Assembly (NCBI GenBank): GCA_027080545.1
Contig: JALWRV010000353.1
Location: 8,176 to 13,180, forward strand
Source: Parvularculaceae bacterium
GTDB lineage: Bacteria; Pseudomonadota; Alphaproteobacteria; Caulobacterales; Parvularculaceae
Reading direction: 5' to 3'
Length of the DNA: 5,005 nucleotides
The position numbers were made by a program, and so were the translations under genes. A model generated the notes under the pieces. It was not told where the DNA came from, did no database searches, and saw only the letters and a list, made by a program, of their open reading frames with translations. Positions within the stretch are counted from its first letter, which is position 1; each line of letters opens with the position of its first letter. Positions 1 through 4,845 of this stretch are shown here, piece after piece.

Positions 1-648
1 CTGGTGGGCTGCTCTGGCGAAGAATTTGAAAGCATTTTGAAATCGCTCAATTTGCGCAAAAATATGGTGACCCTTGATGCCGCAGAAATAGCCAAACGAT
101 TGTCCCGCAAAGCACAAGAACAGGCCGACAAACAAGCCCAAACCAAGCCGGAACCTTTGACCAAAAAGGCTGCAGAAAATATCGCCGCCGATATGGCAAA
201 AGACAATGCCGCCACTGAGAAGGCACTACAAGCCAATGTAAAAGAGCAAGCCGGTGATGAAGCACCAAGCCCTGCCCCCATAGACGCGACCAATGGCCGC
301 AAAGAAAAGACAGAGGCTGAAACAGAATCTACGACAGAAGCTGCACCAAAAACCGCTTCCGAACAGGCTGAAAAACAACAAGAAGAAAAAATTGAGTTGA
401 CCCTGTGGCGCATGGCCCCGCGCTTTGCGAAGCCCCGCCATAAGTCCCCCCGCAAACCTGCCGATGGTCAACATGCCAAGGGCAAAAAACCTTTTAACAA
501 AAAAGGCAAGCCCGGCCAGCGCAAAGGTGCGCCCCATGGCAAACAAGCCATGCGCACCTATACCGCCGGACCAACCCACAAAAAAGGTAAACAGATTGAT
601 CCCGATTCGCCCTTTGCGGTGCTGGCCGGATTAAAAGAAAAGGATTGA
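1..648 (+). CDS. Suv3-like helicase, C-terminal tail (5' partial)
   Basis: Partial gene: the reading frame is open from base 1, so the ATPase core lies upstream and only the last 215 residues are visible. The first ~20 residues (GCSGEEFESILKSLNLRK) resemble the end of the folded part of alphaproteobacterial SUPV3L1/Suv3-type helicases. A long low-complexity region follows: about residues 30-130 are rich in Ala, Glu, Lys and Gln, and about 140-195 are strongly basic (Lys, Arg, Pro, Gly). It ends in IDPDSPFAVLAGLKEKD, a C-terminal motif I recall from these helicases. The tail is probably disordered and may bind RNA. The GTG at base 4 is internal and not a credible start. The stop overlaps the start of the S4-domain gene, so the two are probably co-transcribed and translationally coupled. 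The helicase assignment rests on the two terminal motifs and on the known helicase/S4-gene pairing, since no helicase motif itself is in view. Confidence 0.75.
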   Translation: MVGCSGEEFESILKSLNLRKNMVTLDAAEIAKRLSRKAQEQADKQAQTKPEPLTKKAAENIAADMAKDNAATEKALQANVKEQAGDEAPSPAPIDATNGRKEKTEAETESTTEAAPKTASEQAEKQQEEKIELTLWRMAPRFAKPRHKSPRKPADGQHAKGKKPFNKKGKPGQRKGAPHGKQAMRTYTAGPTHKKGKQIDPDSPFAVLAGLKEKD

Positions 649-1055
649 TGGGCGGCTTGAGCGAGACAGGCAACACTCCCCAACGCCTCGACAAATGGCT
701 ATGGTGCGCAAGATTTTATAAATCGCGCTCTCTCGCCAGCAAAGCCATCAGCCAATCAGGCCTGCGCCTCACAAGGGGCAAAACCGTCACCCGCATCACC
801 AAACCGGCCTTCGCCGTGCTGCCCGATGATATTTTAACCTTTGCCAAAGGGCCCCATACCAAAGTCATTCGCATTATTTGTCTGGCAAAAAGACGCGGTC
901 CCGCCAGTGAAGCGCAAACCCTCTATGAAGATCTGTCGCCGCCCTTGCCGCCCCGGGAGACAAAGCCCACGCCAGCCTTTGCAAGAGAACAAGGCACAGG
1001 CCGCCCAACCAAACGCCACCGGCGGCAATTGGATGCGTTGAAAGAGCGGGAATGA
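648..1055 (+). CDS. S4-domain RNA-binding protein, HslR/Hsp15-like
   Basis: A 135-residue protein. An S4 RNA-binding fold spans about residues 12-65: QRLDKWLWCARFYKSRSLA, then SKAISQSGLRLTRGKTV, then LPDDILTF. A basic, proline-rich extension ends in GRPTKRHRRQLDALKERE, and the similar R-P-T-K-x-x-R-R-x-L-D ending is typical of Hsp15/HslR relatives. E. coli Hsp15 binds free 50S subunits that still carry peptidyl-tRNA, so a role in rescue of stalled ribosomes or in rRNA binding is likely by family; nothing here proves it. ATG 648 is chosen because it overlaps the helicase stop (TGATG) and sits behind AAGGA at 640-644, although the 3-base spacing is short; TTG 645 and TTG 657 are weaker alternatives. 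The gene converges on the HxlR-type gene with only 21 bases between the two stops and no hairpin terminator visible. Confidence 0.9.
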   Translation: MGGLSETGNTPQRLDKWLWCARFYKSRSLASKAISQSGLRLTRGKTVTRITKPAFAVLPDDILTFAKGPHTKVIRIICLAKRRGPASEAQTLYEDLSPPLPPRETKPTPAFAREQGTGRPTKRHRRQLDALKERE

Positions 1056-1076
1056 ATTGCCGACGCATCCCCCCAC

Positions 1077-1610
1077 CTAGTTCAAAAACCCATCCACCAA
1101 TCGCAAGCCTGTCTTGGTTGCCTGATAGAGCCCACTTACCGGGCGCGTGGCCTGATCTACCTTATAGGATAAAAATTGTTTATCCTCCAGCTCGCGCAAG
1201 GACAGCGATAGCGCCCTGTCTGTCACACGTTCCAACTGTCGCCCCAGATCACTAAAGCCTATTGGTTTTCGGGCACTGATTAAAATTGGCACACCCCATT
1301 TGCCCAAAGGTCTGCCGCCAAGCACTGGTAACTCAAACACACCGCGCGCATAGGGCGCGGCCATCTCTGCCATTTTATATCCGGCACTGGTCAAAGCAAA
1401 TTCCGGACGCAGGGGGTGCCCATGGCCACGCGCCTTTTGCAAAAGCCCAAGCGCCAGCAAATGTTGCAAGGCCTCATGCACCCCGGCGCGCCCGACCCCC
1501 AAATATTGCGCCAAAGGATAAGCCCGTTGTGGTGCGCCCTCGGCCAAAGCGCATAACGCCACCAACGCCCAGCGTCGTTCGCACAGTTTTATGATTTTCG
1601 CCATTGACAT
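1077..1610 (-). CDS. HxlR-type regulator with two winged-helix units
   Basis: A 177-residue putative DNA-binding repressor or activator. The C-terminal half (about residues 103-175) fits the HxlR winged-helix pattern well: GKWGVPILISARKPIGFSDL, then VTDRALSLSLRELEDKQFL, then a wing and LYQATKTGLRLVD. The N-terminal half (about 8-85) has the same layout: ERRWALVALCALAEG, LAQYLGVGRAGVHEALQHLL, ALGLLQKARG, a P-rich wing and FALTSAGYKM. The protein therefore looks like two winged-helix units in tandem, where ordinary HxlR proteins are about 100-150 residues with one. Cys10 and Cys20 are its only cysteines; Cys10 lies near the position of the N-terminal sensor cysteine in redox-sensing HxlR members, but the surrounding motif is not conserved. 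Start: ATG 1610 or ATG 1604; neither has a Shine-Dalgarno sequence. It is divergent from the VOC gene, with a shared palindrome between them, suggesting autoregulation and control of that gene. Confidence 0.82.
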   Translation of the reverse strand: MSMAKIIKLCERRWALVALCALAEGAPQRAYPLAQYLGVGRAGVHEALQHLLALGLLQKARGHGHPLRPEFALTSAGYKMAEMAAPYARGVFELPVLGGRPLGKWGVPILISARKPIGFSDLGRQLERVTDRALSLSLRELEDKQFLSYKVDQATRPVSGLYQATKTGLRLVDGFLN

Positions 1611-1629
1611 AAAATATAGTTACTATACT
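1604..1629 (+). promoter_or_regulatory. Candidate promoter for the VOC gene
   Basis: A consensus -35 TTGACA at 1604-1609 is followed by TATACT at 1624-1629 as the best -10, with a spacer of only 14 bases against the usual 16-18. TACTTT at 1626-1631 gives a 16-base spacer but a poor match. The -35 overlaps the start codons of the divergent regulator and the -10 overlaps the palindrome, so an occupied operator would block RNA polymerase. The short spacer makes the exact -10 uncertain. Confidence 0.45.
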
Positions 1630-1631
1630 TT
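1611..1631. promoter_or_regulatory. Palindromic operator candidate in divergent promoter region
   Basis: The core TATAGTTACTATA (1615-1627) is a perfect 6-bp inverted repeat around a single central base. Arms extend outward so that 9 of 10 base pairs match over 21 bases, with 1614/1628 as the only mismatch. It lies in the 57-base gap between a HxlR-type regulator and a VOC gene and overlaps the candidate -10 elements of both. HxlR-family proteins commonly bind short AT-rich palindromes of this kind, so this is the probable regulator binding site. Binding by this particular protein is inferred. Confidence 0.7.
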
Positions 1632-1648
1632 TCGAACAATTCAAACAA
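1622..1648 (-). promoter_or_regulatory. Candidate promoter for the HxlR-type gene
   Basis: On the minus strand, TATAGT (1622-1627) is a good -10, and TTGTTT (1643-1648) is a weak -35 with a 15-base spacer. Transcription would begin near 1615, leaving about five bases or fewer before ATG 1610. That agrees with the lack of a Shine-Dalgarno sequence and suggests leaderless or near-leaderless translation. This promoter shares the palindrome with the opposing one. Confidence 0.35.
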
Positions 1649-1655
1649 ATATATG

Positions 1656-1661
1656 AAGGAA
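1656..1661 (+). promoter_or_regulatory. Ribosome binding site fixing the VOC start
   Basis: AAGGAA lies six bases before ATG 1668. An earlier in-frame ATG at 1653 has no such site upstream and would itself overlap this element, so 1668 is the better start. Confidence 0.8.
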
Positions 1662-1667
1662 ATATCT

Positions 1668-2039
1668 ATGAGCGCCATTGATTTTGATAAAACCATGACC
1701 CTGTCCTTTGGCGTGAAAGACCGCCTCAAATCAGTGGCATGGTATGCAGAACATCTTGGCTGCACCCAGCTTTATGATGTTGCCGAAATTGGCTGGACAG
1801 AAATGTCGACGCCGGTGCCGGGGGTTAGCATTGGTTTTGCAGAAAATATGGAGACGAAAGCCGGGGGCTGCGTGCCGGTGTTCGGGGTCAGTGATATCGC
1901 TGCCGCTCGCAAAACACTGGAAGACAAGGGTGTACGCTTTGATGGCGAGACCATCACCCATGAAGGCATGGTCAAGCTGGCCAGTTTTTATGATTGCGAT
2001 GGTCACGCGCTGATGCTGGCGGAAAATCTGGCCATATAA
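1668..2039 (+). CDS. VOC-family (glyoxalase/dioxygenase fold) protein
   Basis: A 123-residue protein with the paired beta-alpha-beta-beta-beta layout of the vicinal oxygen chelate superfamily. Module one, about residues 10-58, begins MTLSFGVKDRLKSVAWYAEHLG and includes IGWTEMSTP. Module two, about 68-121, begins VPVFGVSDIAAARKTLEDKG and ends in FYDCDGHALMLAEN, the form of the family's F-x-D-P-D-G-N-x-x-x-L-x-E signature with Pro replaced by Cys110. Glu119 is at the usual C-terminal metal-ligand position, but the N-terminal strand has no His or Gln at the usual ligand site (it reads TLSFGV), so the metal site may be incomplete. The substrate cannot be told; glyoxalase activity, isomerisation or ligand binding are all possible for this fold. 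It is divergent from the HxlR-type regulator and probably its target, which would suit response to a reactive carbonyl or other electrophile. Confidence 0.85.
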   Translation: MSAIDFDKTMTLSFGVKDRLKSVAWYAEHLGCTQLYDVAEIGWTEMSTPVPGVSIGFAENMETKAGGCVPVFGVSDIAAARKTLEDKGVRFDGETITHEGMVKLASFYDCDGHALMLAENLAI

Positions 2040-2080
2040 GGGCGGTAGCAGATAAATTGTATCGTCCCCATAGTCGCAAA

Positions 2081-2122
2081 AGGAAAGGTCATATGAAAAC
2101 TCGACAAATAGGCCCCCCATAA
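2081..2122 (+). other. Nine-codon minigene with strong ribosome binding site
   Basis: AGGAAAGG (2081-2088) is followed four bases later by ATG 2093, opening a frame MKTRQIGPP that stops at TAA 2120-2122. It lies between the VOC gene and the LexA box. It could be a leader peptide, the remnant of a decayed gene, or chance. No attenuator hairpin follows it, so I give it little weight as a functional gene. Confidence 0.25.
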
Positions 2123-2131
2123 AAATATCCC

Positions 2132-2154
2132 TTGACAATGTTCTTTATTTGTTC
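2132..2154 (+). promoter_or_regulatory. LexA (SOS) box with overlapping -35
   Basis: GTTCTTTATTTGTTC at 2140-2154 is a perfect GTTC-N7-GTTC direct repeat, the LexA operator of alphaproteobacteria. A consensus -35 TTGACA (2132-2137) ends two bases before it, so bound LexA would sit on the promoter. No good -10 is seen at 16-18 bases (about 2154-2161). If that promoter is right, transcription would begin close to ATG 2167. A second possible pair, TCGACA 2101-2106 with AAATAT 2123-2128, would place the box just after the start point. Either way the box is well placed to repress the HhH-GPD gene. Confidence 0.8.
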
Positions 2155-2166
2155 TTTCGTGCTTTC

Positions 2167-2970
2167 ATGCAGACCCTGTTCCATTTTGCGTCCAATAAGC
2201 GCCTTCCGGAAATCCTGACCCGCCTAACCGCGGTCTATGGGGCCAAGCGCCAACGCCATGACGATCCGCTGGAACAATTGATTTTCTCTGTGGTGGGAGA
2301 AAAAACCCCCGGTGCTGTAGCGCTGGCGCGGTTTCACCATTTGCGGCAGGTCTTTCCCCGCTGGTCTGACATTCGCGACGCGTCGCCGGATGCCTTGATC
2401 CCGACCTTACGGGGGGTCGCTGATTTCGCCCGAAAAGCGACCATCCTGCCGCAAATCCTCCGCGCCATCGAAAAACATCATGGGTTGCTGGATCTCGACT
2501 TTCTCGCTGACTATTCCGTCGAGGCCGCACGCCAATGGCTGGAAGCCCTGCCCGGCGTATCCAGCCTATCGGTGGCGGCAACCCTTAATTTCAGCTCGCT
2601 GCACAAAACCATTTTGATGGTCGATGATGATAGCGCCCGCGTGTTGCGCCGCCTGCGCCTGGTGTCCCCTTCCGCCCCACGCTCCGCGTTGGATCGCCTC
2701 ATTGTCGAAATCATGCCCGCCAAATGGCGGGCCCGCGAAACCCGCAGCCTATATTTCGGCCTATCACGGTTGGGGCGGGCTTTATGTCATCAAGGCCGCC
2801 CGGAATGTAAAACCTGTTGTCTCGCAACCCTTTGCCCCACCGCCAAACAAGGCAGCGCCACCCTACTCAACTTTCCCAGTGACAAAGAGCGCCAGCTACG
2901 CCAACACAGCAACGCTAACAAGGGAGCCAACAAAAAGGGACCAACGCGCAAAACTAAAGCCGGCCCCTGA
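2167..2970 (+). CDS. EndoIII-like HhH-GPD protein with [4Fe-4S] loop
   Basis: A 267-residue relative of endonuclease III/MutY DNA glycosylases, likely acting in base excision or SOS-linked repair. The helical core covers about residues 10-200. The helix-hairpin-helix is at 128-138 (LPGVSSLSVAA) and the GPD-type aspartate is D153 in MVDDDSARVLRRL. The iron-sulfur loop is exact: C207-X6-C214-X2-C217-X5-C223. Two departures matter: the hairpin's second glycine is Ser132, and the EndoIII catalytic lysine position (E. coli K120) is Leu134. The Gln-containing helix motif reads GEKT. Beta-lyase activity is therefore unlikely; a monofunctional glycosylase or a damage-binding role remains possible. 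Residues 237-267 form a basic, probably disordered tail. Start: ATG 2167 is preferred; TTG 2149 adds six residues but lies within the LexA box. Neither has a Shine-Dalgarno sequence, so translation may be leaderless. Its 3' end overlaps the opposing gene by 17 bases. Confidence 0.88.
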   Translation: MQTLFHFASNKRLPEILTRLTAVYGAKRQRHDDPLEQLIFSVVGEKTPGAVALARFHHLRQVFPRWSDIRDASPDALIPTLRGVADFARKATILPQILRAIEKHHGLLDLDFLADYSVEAARQWLEALPGVSSLSVAATLNFSSLHKTILMVDDDSARVLRRLRLVSPSAPRSALDRLIVEIMPAKWRARETRSLYFGLSRLGRALCHQGRPECKTCCLATLCPTAKQGSATLLNFPSDKERQLRQHSNANKGANKKGPTRKTKAGP

Positions 2971-3790
2971 GTACGCTCCAAAAAACACGCGTCGGACTAA
3001 TCATCAATGACGACTTTGGGCTGCCCGTCATCAATGACGGCTTAGGGCGACCCAGCTCAAAATCAGCAAGGGCCACAGCGCGTTTTCGCCAAGGGGACAT
3101 ATGCGATAGATCCGCCATCAAGGGCATCCACCGAACGGGGGCTGCCTGCAAAACAGATTTTAACCGGTCCCATTGCCTCTCTATATGAGCGCATAGATTT
3201 GCCACCTCTGCTGGAGAGAGGGTCCATTGTGCCGCCAGCCCGGTTTTTGGTGGCTGTAAATTTTCCCGCAACAGGCTGAGCAATACGCGCGATTGCACCA
3301 ACGCTTCAAAATTGTTCCGATCTGGTCTTTCTTCGCCCATCACCTGAAGAAACAAAGCGGACATGGCCTCATGCAAATGGCATGATTGAGCATAGGCCTC
3401 ATCAAACGAAGCCACCGAAACAAATGCCCACCCCCGATAGGTAGCAAAAACATCATCAAGGCATTTCTCATAAGTCGTGCTTTCCGATTGAGCCAAAACC
3501 GCCCCAATGGCCTGCAATAAGGGCGAGCCGTCCGCTGGCTTACCGGCCCTTATTGTCTGCAACCCCTCTTGCCAAAATTGCAGCCTTATCGCGCCCAATA
3601 ATGGCTCGCTGACCTGCTGGCTGATCTGGTCAAGAGCACATTCCAGCGCCGCCACCGCCATCAGCGGCAGGCGTCGTTTTTTTTCAGCAAATAAAAGAGA
3701 AAAATAACGCTCCAGCCGCGCCTGTTTGAGCCGTGCATAAATCGCGTTTTCCGGCGGCTCGATAATTGTTTGTGGGGCGGCTGGCGCCAT
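2954..3790 (-). CDS. Squalene/phytoene-synthase-fold protein, NDUFAF6-like
   Basis: A 278-residue protein of the squalene/phytoene synthase superfamily. Typical elements are RYFSLLFAEKKRRLPLMAVA (28-47), SEPLLGAIRLQFWQEGL (61-77, the family's S-E-P-x-L-G-x-I-R-x-Q-x-W block) and YRGWAFVSVASFDEAYAQ (118-135). The Asp-rich DxxxD motifs that bind diphosphate-Mg in true synthases are not apparent: the first helix reads ECALDQISQQVSE, and no second motif follows around 150-185. A non-catalytic role like mitochondrial NDUFAF6, a complex I assembly factor, is more likely than terpenoid synthesis. ATG 3790 is preceded by TGGAG (3796-3800, five-base gap). The gene lies 23 bases downstream of secF on the same strand, so it is probably in one operon with secDF, as in other alphaproteobacteria. 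The C-terminal tail holds a 9-residue tandem repeat and the gene end overlaps the HhH-GPD gene. Confidence 0.82.
   Translation of the reverse strand: MAPAAPQTIIEPPENAIYARLKQARLERYFSLLFAEKKRRLPLMAVAALECALDQISQQVSEPLLGAIRLQFWQEGLQTIRAGKPADGSPLLQAIGAVLAQSESTTYEKCLDDVFATYRGWAFVSVASFDEAYAQSCHLHEAMSALFLQVMGEERPDRNNFEALVQSRVLLSLLRENLQPPKTGLAAQWTLSPAEVANLCAHIERQWDRLKSVLQAAPVRWMPLMADLSHMSPWRKRAVALADFELGRPKPSLMTGSPKSSLMISPTRVFWSVLRGRL
3001..3054. repeat. Two-copy 27-bp tandem repeat inside the NDUFAF6-like gene
   Basis: Copies at 3001-3027 and 3028-3054 share 22 of 27 bases, both beginning TCATCAATGACG. The unit is nine codons, so the frame is kept: the minus-strand protein reads GRPKPSLMT then GSPKSSLMI (residues 247-264). 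Each copy also contains a small palindrome around TCAT-CA-ATGA, perfect to GTCAT-CA-ATGAC in the second copy. It most likely arose by in-frame slippage or duplication. Confidence 0.85.
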
Positions 3791-3813
3791 GTCAACTCCA
3801 GTCGCTCCTTAAA

Positions 3814-4824
3814 CTAATTTGTCGTGGTCAACGCCTTATCGTCTTTGGCCTGATCGGACCAGTCGCGCTTGACACCTGTTATCAGCAATAGAGGTGACGC
3901 TACAAAGATGGATGAATAGGTACCAACAAAGATCCCCCATATCATCGCCGCTGTGAAGCCGCGCAAAGCTGACCCTCCGAGAAAGAACAAGGCAAACAAG
4001 GCCAACAAGGTCGTCAAAGAGGTCATCAAAGTACGCGACAAGGTTGAATTGATGGATTCATCCACCAACTGTTCCAATTCTTTCTTTTTAAACTTACGCA
4101 AATATTCTCGCACCCGGTCAAACACCACCACCGTATCATTCATGGAATAGCCGACAATGGTGAGAAGAGCGGCAATAATAGCGAGGGTGAATTCAAGCTG
4201 CAGCAAGGCGAACAGGCCGATGGTTAAGGTCACATCGTGCACCAGTGCCAAAATAGCCCCAAGAGAGAACTGCCATTCAAACCGGAACCAAATATAGAGC
4301 AGCATCAAAAACACGGCGATCACCACCGCTTGCACACCCTTGGAAACCAGTTCCCCGGAAACCGTTGGCCCCACCACATCAACCCGCCGGATAGAAATCT
4401 CCCCAAGCGCCATTTTTAAGGCATTTTGAACCTTAGCGGCGGTTTCCTGTTGCATCCGCTCCGCTACTTTGGTCGCCTCGGCTTCACTTTCGCCTGGGGT
4501 TACCTCGACGGGTTGCTCTTCAACAAAAATGACAATGCCTTTTTCCTCACCAACACCACCAATTTCCTGAACCTTCACATTACCCAGAGCCAAATCTTCG
4601 GCGGTTGATCGCGCAATAGCGATATCATCGGTGGTGAAATTGGTGCCTTCCGGCGGACCAATTTCGACCGTCACCCCACCACGAAAATCAATACCATAAT
4701 TCAAGCCCCTGGTGACGAACAGAAAAACAGACGCCACCATCAAAAAGCCGGACAAAGCAAATGCAAAAAAACGATATTTTGAAAAGGCGATATGTGTATC
4801 GTCTGGAACTAATTTCAAACCCAT
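3814..4824 (-). CDS. secF: Protein translocase subunit SecF
   Basis: A 336-residue inner-membrane protein that works with SecD to drive export through SecYEG using the proton gradient. Six membrane segments can be placed at about 17-38, 165-182, 187-208, 211-229, 267-284 and 291-316, with the large periplasmic domain after the first. The hallmark GIDFRGGVTVEI begins at residue 44. The DVT motif is at 197-199 in LVHDVTLTIGLFAL, and VGYSMNDTVVVFDRVREYLR at 224-243 is the SecF signature; TLSRTLMTSLTTLLALFAL and LRGFTAAMIWGIFVGTYSS follow. A Glu-rich charged stretch at about 102-135 lengthens the periplasmic domain relative to a minimal SecF. ATG 4824 has GAGGA at 4832-4836, seven bases upstream. 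It follows the secD stop by 21 bases and leads into the NDUFAF6-like gene, indicating one transcription unit. No frameshift or key-motif loss is seen. Confidence 0.97.
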   Translation of the reverse strand: MGLKLVPDDTHIAFSKYRFFAFALSGFLMVASVFLFVTRGLNYGIDFRGGVTVEIGPPEGTNFTTDDIAIARSTAEDLALGNVKVQEIGGVGEEKGIVIFVEEQPVEVTPGESEAEATKVAERMQQETAAKVQNALKMALGEISIRRVDVVGPTVSGELVSKGVQAVVIAVFLMLLYIWFRFEWQFSLGAILALVHDVTLTIGLFALLQLEFTLAIIAALLTIVGYSMNDTVVVFDRVREYLRKFKKKELEQLVDESINSTLSRTLMTSLTTLLALFALFFLGGSALRGFTAAMIWGIFVGTYSSIFVASPLLLITGVKRDWSDQAKDDKALTTTN

Positions 4825-4845
4825 GATTATTTCCTCATCCGCCGA

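Noticed and set aside
226..579. Open minus-strand frame of 117 codons opposite the helicase tail
   Set aside because: It is the shadow of a Lys/Ala/Gly-rich coding tail, giving a Phe/Cys/Arg-rich product with no recognisable motif and no ribosome binding site.
1056..1076. Short gap between converging S4 and HxlR-type genes, checked for a shared terminator
   Set aside because: No inverted repeat or T-run is present.
1653..1667. Earlier ATG giving a VOC protein five residues longer
   Set aside because: No ribosome binding site precedes it, and it overlaps the clear AAGGAA that serves ATG 1668.
1731..2138. Open minus-strand frame of 135 codons opposite the VOC gene
   Set aside because: It runs antisense to a well-supported gene and through the LexA box; its product is His/Ile/Cys-rich with no recognisable domain.
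2165..2581. Open minus-strand frame of 138 codons opposite the HhH-GPD gene
   Set aside because: Antisense shadow in GC-rich sequence; the product is Arg/Pro/Gly-rich and lacks domain signatures.
2715..2732. Perfect 7-bp GC-rich hairpin (GCCCGCC, 4-base loop, GGCGGGC)
   Set aside because: It lies well inside the HhH-GPD coding region with no T-run after it, so it is neither a terminator nor supported as a regulatory element; probably a by-product of codon use.
2624..3010. Open plus-strand frame of 128 codons in another frame of the HhH-GPD gene
   Set aside because: It overlaps the iron-sulfur loop coding region, whose exact cysteine spacing shows which frame is real.
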